A stretch of 64,000 bases of DNA from Micromonospora sp. C28SCA-DRY-2 (GCF_030519475.1 NZ_JAUMKD010000002.1:248001-312000), one strand, 5' to 3'; positions 1 to 11,451 are shown, counted from the stretch's first letter. Made by a program: numbers and translations. The notes: generated by a model from the sequence alone, not told the origin.

Positions 1-362
1 TCGCCCCGCCCCGGCATGGCGGCGAGCAGGGTGTCGAGCGCCTGTCGCTCGGTGCCCAGCCGCGCCATCGCCTCGGCGATGCGGGTCCGCTCCCGCTCCA
101 GGTGTTCGACCATGCCCGGGCACGCCGACGGTGTCGGCCGCCCACCCTCGTCGTGCACGCAGTGCAGCACCCGCGCGATGACGGCGGTGGGCAGCCCGGC
201 GGCGAGCAGGGCACGGATGTGGGACACGGTGACGACGTCCGAGGCGGCGTACTCGCGGTAACCGTTGGCCAGCCGCACCGGGCGGAGCAGCCCCTGCTCC
301 TCGTAGTAGCGCAGCAGCCGCGCGCTCACCCCTGTCTCGCGGGCCAGCGCCCCGATCCGCAT
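1..362 (-). CDS. MerR-family transcriptional regulator (3' end outside window)
   Basis: Reading leftward from the ATG at 362, the visible 120 residues begin MRIGALARETGVSARLLRYY, the winged-helix HTH opening of MerR regulators, followed by a GYREY segment and a helical stretch rich in R and E typical of the dimerisation coiled coil. MerR proteins bind a dyad in an overlong promoter spacer and twist it when they sense an effector. The effector domain lies beyond the window, so the ligand cannot be predicted. The gene is divergent from the SDR gene at 452, and their 89-bp gap holds a promoter with a 19-bp spacer, which suggests it controls that gene and itself. Confidence 0.85.
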   Translation of the reverse strand, partial: MRIGALARETGVSARLLRYYEEQGLLRPVRLANGYREYAASDVVTVSHIRALLAAGLPTAVIARVLHCVHDEGGRPTPSACPGMVEHLERERTRIAEAMARLGTERQALDTLLAAMPGRG

Positions 363-383
363 GTGAGCTGCCCCATTCGACCG

Positions 384-417
384 TTGACCTTCACACCGAT
401 GAGAAAGCTTAGCTTTC
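384..417 (+). promoter_or_regulatory. MerR-type promoter with palindrome over the -10
   Basis: TTGACC (384-389) and TTAGCT (409-414) are separated by 19 bp, the long spacer typical of MerR-controlled promoters. A perfect 7-1-7 palindrome, GAAAGCTTAGCTTTC, lies at 403-417 over the -10. It points toward the SDR gene at 452 and is next to the divergent MerR gene. The elements are seen; regulation by that MerR is inferred. Confidence 0.5.
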
Positions 418-451
418 CTCCCGTCGACGGCCGGCGGGGAAGGAGCAGAGG

Positions 452-1120
452 ATGCCAGGCGCGGTGATCATCGGGGTGGGACCGGGCATCGGACGGGCGG
501 TCGCGCTGCGGTTCGCGCGGGAGGGCCTGCCGGTCGCGCTCGTCGCACGGACCGGGGCGACGGTGCGGGCGGTGGCCGAGGCCGTCGCCGCGCTCGGCGT
601 ACGGGCCGTGCCGTTGACCGCGGACAGCACCGACGAGGTGGCGCTGCGGGCGGCGCTGGACGCGGCGGCCGACGAACTGGGCCCGCCGGACGTCGTGGTG
701 TACAACGCCGCGATCATCCAGGCGGACTCGCTCGGCGAGTTGTCCGTCGCCGCCCACCAGGCCGCCTGGGCGGTCAACGTGGTGGGGGCGCTCACCACGG
801 CCGCACACGTCCTGCCCGGCATGGCCCGGCGCGGCGGCGGCTCGTTCATCGTCACCGGCGGGATGCCCGAGCCCAAGCCGCGGTACGTCTCCCTCTCGCT
901 CGGCAAGGCCGGCGTGCGGACGCTCGTGGCGCTGCTCGACCAGGAGTACGGACCGTCCGGGGTCCACGTGGCGACGGTCACCGTCGCCGGTGCCGTCGCC
1001 CCGGACACGGCGTTCGACCCGGACGACATCGCGGAACACTACTGGCGCCTGCACACCCAGCCCCGGCAGCGCTGGGAGCGGGAGGTCGTGCACGACGGGG
1101 AGGCCACCGCCGGCCGGTGA
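452..1120 (+). CDS. SDR-family oxidoreductase (atypical active site)
   Basis: A 222-residue Rossmann protein. The N-terminal GVGPGIGRAVALRF glycine motif binds NAD(P), and YNAAII matches the SDR NNAG position. The catalytic region reads SFIVTGG...YVSLSLGKAG: the lysine is present, but the position four residues before it is Leu, not the Tyr of YxxxK. It may therefore be a divergent reductase or a non-catalytic binder. The start follows AAGGAG and sits behind the MerR-type promoter. The substrate is unknown. Confidence 0.8.
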   Translation: MPGAVIIGVGPGIGRAVALRFAREGLPVALVARTGATVRAVAEAVAALGVRAVPLTADSTDEVALRAALDAAADELGPPDVVVYNAAIIQADSLGELSVAAHQAAWAVNVVGALTTAAHVLPGMARRGGGSFIVTGGMPEPKPRYVSLSLGKAGVRTLVALLDQEYGPSGVHVATVTVAGAVAPDTAFDPDDIAEHYWRLHTQPRQRWEREVVHDGEATAGR

Positions 1121-1141
1121 GGCCGGTCCGGCGGGCGCGGG

Positions 1142-2776
1142 TCACCGGGGGCGGCGCCGCAGGTAGCGCCGCACCGGCGGCGGGTCCTCCTCGTCGTACG
1201 ACCGGGCGGCCCGGATCGCGGCGGCCAGCCCGTAGCGGCGGTTGCGGGGCGGCGGATTGACCGTCGGATCCCGGGACATGTCCCGGATCAGCGCCACCGC
1301 GAGGCCGAGCATCACCACCACGAACGGCAGCGCCACCATGATCGTCGCCTGTTGCAGCGCGTCCAGGCCCCCGGCCAGCAGCAGCACCGCGGCCATGGCG
1401 CCGATCAGCACCCCCCAGGTGACCACGAGCACCCGGTGCGGACGCAGCGCACCCCGGGAACTCAGCGAGCCGAGCACCAGCGACGCCGAGTCGGCGCTGG
1501 TGACGAAGTACAGCGCGATCAGCACCATGGCCAGGACGCTGGTCAGCGTCGCCAGCGGCAGCGCGTCCAGCAGGCCGAAGAGGGCCTGTTCGGTGCCCGC
1601 CCCGACGTCCGCGACCAGATCGCGCGCGCCGGTGGCCTGCGCCCGCAGCGCGCTCCCGCCCATAACCGCGAACCAGACCGCGCTGGCCCCGCTCGGCACC
1701 AGCAGCACCCCGACGAGGAACTGCCGTATCGTCCGCCCTTTCGAGATGCGGGCGATGAAGGTGCCCACGAACGGCGCCCAGGAGATCCACCACGCCCAGT
1801 AGAAGATCGTCCAGGAGCCGAGCCACGACGGGTCGGAGAAGGCGCCGGTGCGGGTGGACATGAAGAGCAGGTTGCTGAGGTAGTCGCCGACCGAGGCCGG
1901 CAGCACCTCCAGCGTGTAGATGGTCGGCCCGACCACGAAGACGAAGAGCATCAGCAGCACCGCCAGCAGCACGTTCGTGGTGGAGAGCCACTTGATGCCC
2001 TTGTGCAGCCCGGAGAAGGCGGAGATCACGAAGGCCAGCGTGAGCGCGCCGATCACGACCAGCTCCACCGCTGTCGTGTCCGGTATGCCGGCCACCAGGT
2101 CGAGGCCGGCGGCGACCTGGAGCGCTCCGAGGCCGAGGCTGGTCGCCGAGCCGAACACCGTGGCGAAGACCGCCAGCAGGTCGACCGCCCGGCCGGCCGC
2201 CCCGTCGGCCCGGTCGCCGAGCAACGGACGGAACGCCGCGGAGATCCGGTTCTCCCGACCCTTCCGGAAGGTCGAGTACGCGAGCGCCAGCGCCACCACC
2301 GCGTAGATCCCCCAGGGGTGCAGGGTCCAGTGGAAGAGGGTGTACTGCATGGCCGTCGCGCCGGCCGGGCCGGTCTGCGGCGCGACTCCGGTCGCGGGCG
2401 GCGGCGCCGCGTAGTGCTGGATCGGCTCGGCGACGGCGAAGAAGACCAGCCCGATCCCCATCCCGGCGCTGAACATCATCGCGATCCAGGCCAGCGAGCT
2501 GAACTCGGGCTCGTCCTGGTCGGCGCCGAGCCGGATCCGGCCGAACCGGCTCGCCGCGATCACCACCGCCAGCACCAGGAAGGCGTCGGCGGCCAGGACG
2601 AAGAACCAGCCGAAGGTGCCGATCGTCCAGGCCAGCCCGGACTCACCGAAGCCGGCCAGGGAGTTGCGGGCGAGCGCGCCCCAGGCCACCACGGCCAGCA
2701 CCCCGCCGACGCTGAGCGCCAGCACCACCGGATCGACGCTCCCCCGGTGTGCCGGCTGCTCCCGCTGCTCGGACAT
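1142..2776 (-). CDS. BCCT-family betaine/carnitine/choline transporter
   Basis: A 544-residue membrane protein with about twelve hydrophobic segments. It carries the family's tryptophan-rich region WTIFYWAWWISWAPFVGTF followed by IARISKGRTIRQF, characteristic of BCCT carriers (BetP, OpuD), and an N-terminal GMGIGLVFFAVAEP segment. These carriers import quaternary ammonium compounds by Na+ or H+ symport, usually for osmoprotection. The ATG at 2776 is preferred over an in-frame GTG at 2788 because a G-rich ribosome binding site precedes it. There are no betaine-synthesis genes nearby, so the substrate is not fixed. Confidence 0.9.
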   Translation of the reverse strand: MSEQREQPAHRGSVDPVVLALSVGGVLAVVAWGALARNSLAGFGESGLAWTIGTFGWFFVLAADAFLVLAVVIAASRFGRIRLGADQDEPEFSSLAWIAMMFSAGMGIGLVFFAVAEPIQHYAAPPPATGVAPQTGPAGATAMQYTLFHWTLHPWGIYAVVALALAYSTFRKGRENRISAAFRPLLGDRADGAAGRAVDLLAVFATVFGSATSLGLGALQVAAGLDLVAGIPDTTAVELVVIGALTLAFVISAFSGLHKGIKWLSTTNVLLAVLLMLFVFVVGPTIYTLEVLPASVGDYLSNLLFMSTRTGAFSDPSWLGSWTIFYWAWWISWAPFVGTFIARISKGRTIRQFLVGVLLVPSGASAVWFAVMGGSALRAQATGARDLVADVGAGTEQALFGLLDALPLATLTSVLAMVLIALYFVTSADSASLVLGSLSSRGALRPHRVLVVTWGVLIGAMAAVLLLAGGLDALQQATIMVALPFVVVMLGLAVALIRDMSRDPTVNPPPRNRRYGLAAAIRAARSYDEEDPPPVRRYLRRRPR

Positions 2777-2857
2777 CTGCACCCCCACCCCATCCTGGTG
2801 ACCGGAGGGGGCGGCCGGTGGGGATCGCGGAAACGTCAGCCCCGGGCGGGCGGCGGG

Positions 2858-3694
2858 TCAGGCGGCCAGCGCGGTGGACTCCTCCGCCTCGACCTGGCGG
2901 TTCCACTCGGGCTTGGTCGAGCGCCAGCCCTCGTCGTCCATGCCGCGCCGCCAGTAGCCGGAGATGGAGAGCCGCTCCCGGGCGACGCCCCACTCCACGC
3001 GCAGCAGCCGGCGCAGCTCCTTGACCCAGGTCGCCTCGCCGTGCACGAAGGCGTGCACGTCACCGGGTGGGACCTCCAGCTCGCGGACCGCGGCCAGCAG
3101 CGCCTCGCCGACCGGCCGGCCGTCGCGATGCAGCCAGGTCAGCCGTACCGCTCCGGGGCTGAGCAGCCGCTGCTCGTCCGCCGGGTCGTCGATCTCCACC
3201 AGCACGACGGCCGGGGCGCCGAGGGGCAGCCGTTCCAGGGCGGCGGCGATCGCCGGCAGCGCGCTCTCGTCGCCGACCAGCAGGTGCCAGTCGGCGTCCG
3301 GGTCCGGCGCGTACGCCCCGCCGGGGCCGACGAAACGCACCGGGTCGCCCGGGCGCAGCGCGGCCGCCCACGGCCCGGCCAGCCCCTCGTCGCCGTGGTG
3401 CACCACGTCGACGGTCAGCTCGCCGGCCAGCGGGTCCCAGGCCCGCACGGTGTACGCGCGCAGCCGGGGCCACTGCTCGCGGGGCAGGTCACGACGGATC
3501 GCGGCCAGGTCGACCGGGTCGGCGAGATGGACGCCCGGCGCCGGGAAGAGGATCTTGATGTAGTGGTCGGTGAACTCGCCCACCGGCAGGCCGGCCAGCT
3601 CCGCACCGCCGAGCACCAGCCGGATCAGGTGCGGGGTGGGCCGCGAGGTGCGCAGCACCCGGGCGGTGGTGACCTTCTTGGCGCGCTCCGTCAT
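2858..3694 (-). CDS. Siderophore-interacting protein (FAD/NAD(P)H ferric-siderophore reductase)
   Basis: A 278-residue protein of the SIP/ViuB family. It shows an FAD-binding barrel with the LRAYTVRAWDP motif (RxYT) and an NAD(P)-binding half with LLVGDESALPAI. The characteristic C-terminus SGYWRRGMDDEGW is present. It would act in the cytoplasm to reduce ferric siderophores and release iron. An IdeR-like box ends six bases upstream of the ATG. No siderophore synthesis or uptake gene is adjacent, so it stands alone here. Confidence 0.9.
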   Translation of the reverse strand: MTERAKKVTTARVLRTSRPTPHLIRLVLGGAELAGLPVGEFTDHYIKILFPAPGVHLADPVDLAAIRRDLPREQWPRLRAYTVRAWDPLAGELTVDVVHHGDEGLAGPWAAALRPGDPVRFVGPGGAYAPDPDADWHLLVGDESALPAIAAALERLPLGAPAVVLVEIDDPADEQRLLSPGAVRLTWLHRDGRPVGEALLAAVRELEVPPGDVHAFVHGEATWVKELRRLLRVEWGVARERLSISGYWRRGMDDEGWRSTKPEWNRQVEAEESTALAA

Positions 3695-3699
3695 ACCAC

Positions 3700-3714
3700 T
3701 TAGGTTAGCCTAAC
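3700..3714. promoter_or_regulatory. IdeR/DtxR iron box
   Basis: TTAGGTTAGCCTAAC lies immediately upstream of the siderophore-interacting protein start and matches the left and central part of the DtxR/IdeR consensus. It is AT-rich in a GC-rich setting. Iron-loaded IdeR would repress the gene; this role is inferred from the motif. Confidence 0.8.
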
Positions 3715-4987
3715 TTCGACACGTCCCCGTCCGGGGTGCCCCCACCAGCCGGGTGTGCCAGGCCACCGCCGCCGGATCGGTGAGCGAGGCCACCTGGTCG
3801 ACCACCACCCGCAGCCGGGCGGCGTCGTCCCGGGCGGCCCGCCAGAGCGGGGCGAAGACGGGGTCGAGCACGTCCGGCGCCCGGTCGGCCAGCACCGCGA
3901 CCAGGTCGGCGATCACCTCTTGCTGCCGTTCGTACCGGCCGCGCGCGCCCGGCCGGCGCAGCACGTACCGCAGGGCGATGCCCTTGAGCAGCGCGCAGCG
4001 GGCCCGGATCGACCGCGGCACCACCAGGTCGGCGGCGTACCGGCGGTGCGGGCCGGCGCCGAACCGCTCCTGGGTGGCGGCCACCGCGGCGGAGACGAAG
4101 CGGCCGGTCAGCACGCTGGTGGTGGTCTTCAGCGCCGCCTGCGCGCGGTGGCTGCCGTCGTACCCGGCGAGCGGGGCGAGCACCGGGTCGGCGAGCAGGT
4201 CGACCAGCACCTCGCCGAGGTCGGCCGGGGACTCGCCGGAGTAGGTGGCGGCGACGTCGACGCAGAGCGCGGCCCGCTCGTCCGGGTCGGTCAGCAGCGG
4301 GGCCAGCGTGATGTAGCCGCCGTGGAAGCCGTCCTCCACGTCGTGCACCGAGTAGGCCACGTCGTCGGCCCAGTCCATCACCTGCGCCTCCAGGCAGCGC
4401 CGGTCACCGCCCGGCCCGCCGGCGCGCAGCCACTCGAAGACCGGCAGGTCGTCGGCGTACACCCCGAACTTGCGCTGGCCCGGCCGGCGCGGCCAGGGGT
4501 ACTTGGCGACCGCGTCGAGCGACGCCCGGGTCAGGTTCAGCCCGGCGGAGGACCCGTCCGGGGCCAGCACCTTGGCCTCCAGCCGGGTCAGCACCCGCAG
4601 CGTCTGCGCGTTGCCCTCGAAGCCGCCACAGGCCGCGGCGAGCTGGTCCAGCGCGGCCTCGCCGTTGTGCCCGAACGGCGGGTGGCCGAGGTCGTGGGCC
4701 AGCCCGGCGGTGTCCACCACGTCGGGGTCGCAGCCCAGCCGCGCGCCCATCTCGCGGGCGATCTGGGCGACCTCCAGCGAGTGGGTGAGCCGGGTACGCA
4801 GGAAGTCGTCGGTGCCGGCGGTGTGCACCTGCGTCTTCGTGGCGAGCCGGCGGAACGCCGCCGAGTGCAGCACCCGGGCCCGGTCCCGCTCGTACGGGGA
4901 ACGGCCGTAGCCGGAGTCCTTCGGCGGCTCCTCGACCCGGCGCTCGGCCGGGTCGTCCGCCCCGGGTCGGCCGGGCTGGACGCTCAA
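3710..4987 (-). CDS. dgt: Deoxyguanosinetriphosphate triphosphohydrolase-like protein
   Basis: HD-domain dNTPase. RLTHSLEVAQIARE and HDLGHPPFGHNGE carry the metal-binding His and Asp residues, and the N-terminal YGRSPYERDRARVLHSAAFR is typical of bacterial Dgt proteins. It hydrolyses dGTP to deoxyguanosine and triphosphate. The open frame runs much further upstream (to 5377), but that part overlaps the VOC gene and has no family similarity. I chose the TTG at 4987, which follows GGTGGCGGG. The GTG at 5020 is an alternative. The 3' end overlaps the IdeR box of the next gene by five bases. Confidence 0.88.
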   Translation of the reverse strand: MSVQPGRPGADDPAERRVEEPPKDSGYGRSPYERDRARVLHSAAFRRLATKTQVHTAGTDDFLRTRLTHSLEVAQIAREMGARLGCDPDVVDTAGLAHDLGHPPFGHNGEAALDQLAAACGGFEGNAQTLRVLTRLEAKVLAPDGSSAGLNLTRASLDAVAKYPWPRRPGQRKFGVYADDLPVFEWLRAGGPGGDRRCLEAQVMDWADDVAYSVHDVEDGFHGGYITLAPLLTDPDERAALCVDVAATYSGESPADLGEVLVDLLADPVLAPLAGYDGSHRAQAALKTTTSVLTGRFVSAAVAATQERFGAGPHRRYAADLVVPRSIRARCALLKGIALRYVLRRPGARGRYERQQEVIADLVAVLADRAPDVLDPVFAPLWRAARDDAARLRVVVDQVASLTDPAAVAWHTRLVGAPRTGTCRS

Positions 4988-5054
4988 CCCGCCACCGGCC
5001 TGGTCACGCTGCCGGCACACCCCTGTCGCCCACTTTGGGGCCCGCGGAACCGGC

Positions 5055-5408
5055 TCACTCCCCGCGCTCGCGCAGCACGCAGAACTCGTTGCCCTCCGGG
5101 TCGGCCAGCACCGTCCACCCGACGTCGCCCTGCCCCACGTCCACGTGCCGGGCGCCCATGTCCACCAGCCGCTCGACCTCGGCCTCCTGGTCGTTGGGGC
5201 GCAGGTCGAGGTGCAGCCGGTTCTTGCCCTCCTTGCCGTCGGGCACCGGCACGAACACGATGCCGGGCAGCCGGTCGGCGGACTGACGGATCTCCACCTC
5301 GTCCGGCTTCTCGGTGACCACCTGATAGCCCAGCGCCTCGGCCCACCAGCGGGCCAGTCGGGCCGGGTCCCGGGCATCGACGGTCAGGCTCTCCCAGGCG
5401 CTGCTCAT
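5055..5408 (-). CDS. VOC-family (glyoxalase/bleomycin-resistance fold) protein
   Basis: A 117-residue single-repeat VOC protein. It has SLTVDARDPARLARWW at the start, HLDLRPND in the middle and a WTVLADPEGNEFCVL ending typical of the family. Function ranges from dioxygenase to antibiotic binding, so no reaction is assigned. The ATG at 5408 is chosen over the longer frame (to 5474) because TACCCT lies exactly seven bases upstream, a leaderless -10. Downstream is dgt. Confidence 0.8.
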   Translation of the reverse strand: MSSAWESLTVDARDPARLARWWAEALGYQVVTEKPDEVEIRQSADRLPGIVFVPVPDGKEGKNRLHLDLRPNDQEAEVERLVDMGARHVDVGQGDVGWTVLADPEGNEFCVLRERGE

Positions 5409-5602
5409 GTCGATCAGGGTACGCCCGCGCGGCCGTCCCGGCGCGCCTGCGAGGTGCGCTCTGGCGGGCCGCAACCCCCGATCAGACGAGAGTTGTCAAC
5501 CGATCGCCGACCGTCACGGGCTCGCGGGACCGCATCGGCCACCGGTAGCGTCTCCGATGCGGAACGTGACCGACCGACCGGAGACACGACGGGGGAGAAC
5601 GC

Positions 5603-6100
5603 GTGGACGAGGACGTGGTGGGAACGGAGTTGCGCGGGCTGCGCCGGCGCCGGCCGGAGATCGCCGGCACGGTGCTCGCCGGCACCGACGGCCTGCTCAT
5701 CTCCAGCGACCTGCCCGCGACGGACGCCACCCACCTGGCGGCGCTCGCGGCGGCCAGCTTCGGCCTCGGCAGCCGGGTGGCCGACACGGCGCGCCGGGGC
5801 GAGTTCCGCGAGTCCGTGGTGCACACCTCGGCCGGCTGTGTGGTGACCTACCCGGTCGGCAGCGACGCGCTGCTCACCCTGGTCACCGAGGCCACCGGCG
5901 ACCTCGACGCGCTGCACGCCGACGCCCGGGCCGTCGCCCGCCGGGCCGGCAGCGCGTTGGCGCACCGCCGTCCGGTCGGCGCCGCCGCGCTGCCGACCAC
6001 GCACGGCCCGCTCGCCACGCGCACCCCCGGCCGGGCCACGCTGCCGACCCGGCGCGTCGCCCGGCACCCGCACGCCACCTGGCGCCGCCCACCCGTCTGA
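5603..6100 (+). CDS. Roadblock/LC7 (MglB-like) domain protein
   Basis: A 165-residue protein. About 110 N-terminal residues look like a roadblock fold: IAGTVLAGTDGLLISSDL, then a helical repeat, then LLTLVTEATGDLDALHADAR. Such proteins act with small GTPases or as partners in actinobacterial conservons. The C-terminal 40 residues are basic and rich in R, T and P, and look disordered. GGGGGAG precedes the GTG start. No GTPase or histidine kinase is adjacent, so the partner is unknown. Confidence 0.6.
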   Translation: MDEDVVGTELRGLRRRRPEIAGTVLAGTDGLLISSDLPATDATHLAALAAASFGLGSRVADTARRGEFRESVVHTSAGCVVTYPVGSDALLTLVTEATGDLDALHADARAVARRAGSALAHRRPVGAAALPTTHGPLATRTPGRATLPTRRVARHPHATWRRPPV

Positions 6101-6141
6101 GCCGGCCGCCGCCGCCGGTTCACCCCCGGCCCGGAACGCGA

Positions 6142-6174
6142 CCGGCGGCGGCCCGGTGACCGGGCCGCCGCCGG
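6142..6174. terminator. Bidirectional GC-rich hairpin
   Basis: A perfect 15-bp stem (6142-6156 with 6060-numbered mate at 6160-6174) closes a 3-nt loop. It lies between the convergent ends of the roadblock gene (6100) and ppdK (6193). There is no clear T-run, as is usual in this GC-rich group. Confidence 0.65.
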
Positions 6175-6192
6175 GGCGTACGCGTCGACGGC

Positions 6193-8931
<2,739 letters not shown>

Positions 8932-9091
8932 TTAACGAAGGTTTAGTTGCTCCCATACCCCGGGGCCGGCCACCGGTAATCCCGGTGCCACGCCAGTCGG
9001 TGGGCGAAGGTTAAGCGAACATCGGGTGGGCTGGGACCGTTCGGTGACAATAGGCACAGCCATCACGACTATCCGCGTTCGTGCCGGTTTC

Positions 9092-9105
9092 TGGGAACGC
9101 TTCCA
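9092..9105. promoter_or_regulatory. LacI-family-like operator upstream of GH20
   Basis: TGGGAACGCTTCCA is an imperfect 14-bp palindrome with a central CG, of the TGGGAgCGcTCCCA kind bound by actinobacterial LacI regulators such as CebR. It lies 109 bp upstream of the hexosaminidase start. No lacI gene is in the window, so the regulator is unknown. Confidence 0.4.
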
Positions 9106-9160
9106 CGCGCACGATCACGCAATCCCGGCCCTCCCTCGTACCCTTGACGGCACGCGTTTC

Positions 9161-9173
9161 GGTGAACTTCACC
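9161..9173. promoter_or_regulatory. Perfect 13-bp palindrome upstream of GH20
   Basis: GGTGAACTTCACC is a perfect 6-1-6 inverted repeat, 41 bp before the GTG of the hexosaminidase gene. It is a candidate operator. I do not recognise the binding factor. Confidence 0.35.
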
Positions 9174-9213
9174 TTTGCCATAACCGCCGCGAATACACCC
9201 GGGAGCCGCTGCC

Positions 9214-10959
9214 GTGTCCACCCTCCCCTCCCCCGCCGAGCAGGACGGGGTGCCGCTGAGCCAGCAGTCCGCCGCCGACCAGGAGCGGTTGCCGCTGCGC
9301 GAGCCGGCCGCCGCCGACCTGGCGCGCGCCGCCGCCCGTGCCGCCGGTGACCTGCTCGCCCCGCCCGCCCCGGTGCGCCTCGGCGACGTGGTGCCGGCCC
9401 CCGAGCAGGTCCACCCCGACCCCGCCGCCGACTACCTGCTGACCCCCGACGCGGTGATCCGGGTCGGCACCGAGCCGGCGGCGCTGGCCGTCGCCGAGCA
9501 CCTGGCCGCGCTGCTCCGCCCGGCCACCGGGTACCCGCTGCCGGTCACCGACACCGCCCGGCCCGAGCCGGCCGGCGGCATCGCGCTGGTACTGGCCGAC
9601 GACGACACCCTCGGCCCGGAGGGCTACCGGCTGGACGTCGCCCCGACCGGGGTACGGATCGCCGCGGCCGGACCGGCCGGACTGCTGCACGGCGTGCAGA
9701 CGCTGCGCCAACTGCTGCCCGCGGCGATCGAGAGCCGCACCCCGGTCACCGAGCGCTGGGCGGTGCCCGGCGGGTCGATCACCGACCGGCCGCGGTTCGC
9801 CTACCGGGGCGCGATGCTCGACGTGGCCCGGCACTTCTTCGGCGTCGAGGACGTGCTGCGGGTGATCGACCACCTGTCCCGCTACAAGCTCAACCATCTG
9901 CACCTGCACCTCACCGACGACCAGGGCTGGCGGATCGCCGTCGACTCCTGGCCCCGGCTGGCCACCGTCGGCGGGGTCGGCGAGGTGGGCGACGGCCCCG
10001 GCGGGCACTACACGAAGGCCGACTACCAGCGGATCGTCGCCTACGCGGCCGAGCGCCACATCACCGTGGTGCCGGAGATCGACCTGCCCGGGCACACCAA
10101 CGCCGCGCTGGTCGCGTACCCCGAACTGGCCGCGGCGGGGATCGTGCCGACGCCGTACACCGGCACCGAGGTCGGCTTCAGCTACGTCGACCCGGCCAGC
10201 GAGCGGACGTACGACTTCGTCGCCGACGTGCTCGCCGAGGTGGCCGCGATGACGCCGGGCCCGTGGCTGCACATCGGCGGCGACGAGGCGTTCAAGGTGA
10301 AGGGCGAGGCGTACACCGGCTTCGTCGAGCGGGCGCAGCGGATCGTCGCCGGCCTCGGCAAGACGGTGGTCGGCTGGCACCAGTTCGCGCCGGCCGGGCA
10401 CGCCGACGGCCGGGTGCTCCAGTGGTGGGGCACCGACGCCGACGATCCGGCCACCGCCGACGCGGTACGCCGGGGCGCCCGGCTCCTCCTCTCCCCCGCC
10501 AACCACGCCTACCTCGACATGAAGTACGCCCCGGACACCCCGATCGGGCACGACTGGGCCGGCCTGATCGACCTGCGGCGGTCGTACGAGTGGAATCCGG
10601 GCGCGCACGTGACGAGCGTGCCGGAGGCCGCGGTGCTGGGCGTCGAGGCGCCGCTCTGGACCGAGTCGGTGACCTCGCTACCCGAGGTCGAGTTCATGCT
10701 CTTCCCCCGGCTCCCCGCCCTCGCCGAGCTGGCCTGGTCGCCGCGCACCACGCACGACTGGGACCGCTTCCGCGACCGGCTGGCCGGGCACGGCCCCCGC
10801 TGGACCGCCGCCGGCATCACCTTCCACCGCTCCCCGGAGGTGTCCTGGCCGGCGGACGCTCCGGTTCCCGCGGGTACGGCGGTTCCCGCGGGTACGCCGC
10901 TCGCGATCCCGGCCCAGCCCGGCCCCGACGACGCACCCGCCACCGCCCCGTCCGCCTGA
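9214..10959 (+). CDS. Beta-N-acetylhexosaminidase (GH20), apparently cytoplasmic
   Basis: A 581-residue GH20 enzyme. The N-terminal GH20b-like domain (about 60-190) leads into the barrel, with HLHLTDDQGWRI, PEIDLPGHTNAAL and the HIGGDEAF catalytic signature (Asp357 and Glu358). It removes terminal N-acetylglucosamine from chito-oligosaccharides or glycans by substrate-assisted catalysis. No signal peptide is visible, so it probably works on imported oligosaccharides. The tail contains a duplicated VPAGTA unit, encoded by an 18-nt tandem repeat near 10862-10896. Two palindromes upstream may control it. No transporter is adjacent. Confidence 0.92.
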   Translation: MSTLPSPAEQDGVPLSQQSAADQERLPLREPAAADLARAAARAAGDLLAPPAPVRLGDVVPAPEQVHPDPAADYLLTPDAVIRVGTEPAALAVAEHLAALLRPATGYPLPVTDTARPEPAGGIALVLADDDTLGPEGYRLDVAPTGVRIAAAGPAGLLHGVQTLRQLLPAAIESRTPVTERWAVPGGSITDRPRFAYRGAMLDVARHFFGVEDVLRVIDHLSRYKLNHLHLHLTDDQGWRIAVDSWPRLATVGGVGEVGDGPGGHYTKADYQRIVAYAAERHITVVPEIDLPGHTNAALVAYPELAAAGIVPTPYTGTEVGFSYVDPASERTYDFVADVLAEVAAMTPGPWLHIGGDEAFKVKGEAYTGFVERAQRIVAGLGKTVVGWHQFAPAGHADGRVLQWWGTDADDPATADAVRRGARLLLSPANHAYLDMKYAPDTPIGHDWAGLIDLRRSYEWNPGAHVTSVPEAAVLGVEAPLWTESVTSLPEVEFMLFPRLPALAELAWSPRTTHDWDRFRDRLAGHGPRWTAAGITFHRSPEVSWPADAPVPAGTAVPAGTPLAIPAQPGPDDAPATAPSA

Positions 10960-10977
10960 TCCCCACCGACATCGATC

Positions 10978-11009
10978 AGCCGCCGGCCCCGCTCCCGGGG
11001 CCGGCGGCT
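10978..11009 (+). terminator. Terminator after GH20
   Basis: A perfect 14-bp GC-rich stem (10978-10991 with 10996-11009) with loop CTCC begins 18 bp after the hexosaminidase stop. Confidence 0.75.
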
Positions 11010-11170
11010 GGCCCGTCCACCAACCACCGGACCGCCGAACCGCCCCGCCAACCGGCCTGTCGCCCATCCAGGGCTCAGGCGCTTGGGAGCTGAGTCGCAG
11101 ACGCGTCACCGGTCCCGTACCGCAGCCAGACGACGGGACGCGGTGGGGCAGCGCCGGGTCGGCCGGGCGT

Positions 11171-11425
11171 GCGGGGCCCAGGGCAGACGTGCTTGACCAG
11201 GGCGGCGGGGCGTGTGGCCGCTAGGCGTGAGGCATGTCGCGGCCCGAGCCGGGGCGGGCACTTCGCAGCCCGGCGCGTGCGGGGCTCCGGCCCGGCCGGC
11301 GGCGGGGCCCAGGGGCAGACGTGCTTGACGGGCGGGGCGTGTCACCTCTAGGCGAGGGGCATGTCCCGGCCCGGACCGGGGGGGCACTTCGCAGCCCGAC
11401 GCGTGCGTGGCTCCGGCCGGCCGGG
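11171..11425. repeat. Two-copy direct repeat, about 131-bp period
   Basis: Unit 1 starts at 11171 and unit 2 at 11302. Both run through the same ordered landmarks: CAGACGTGCTTGAC, GGGGCGTGT, CTAGGCG, GGCATGTC, GGCACTTCGCAGCCC, GCGTGCG and GGCTCCGGCC, with small indels. The gapped similarity shows an old duplication in non-coding DNA. Confidence 0.75.
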
Positions 11426-11451
11426 CGTGTCTGCCGGGGCGGGCGGCAGGG

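Noticed and set aside
1352..3703. Long plus-strand open frame of 783 codons
   Set aside because: It lies antisense to the BCCT transporter and the siderophore-interacting protein, is rich in R, H, Q and G, and has no family motif. It is a GC-bias shadow.
4988..5377. N-terminal extension of dgt
   Set aside because: It overlaps the VOC gene on the same strand in another frame and has no similarity to dGTPases.
9214..10959. Idea that the hexosaminidase is secreted
   Set aside because: The first 40 residues are polar and acidic with no hydrophobic core or cleavage site, so I kept it as cytoplasmic.
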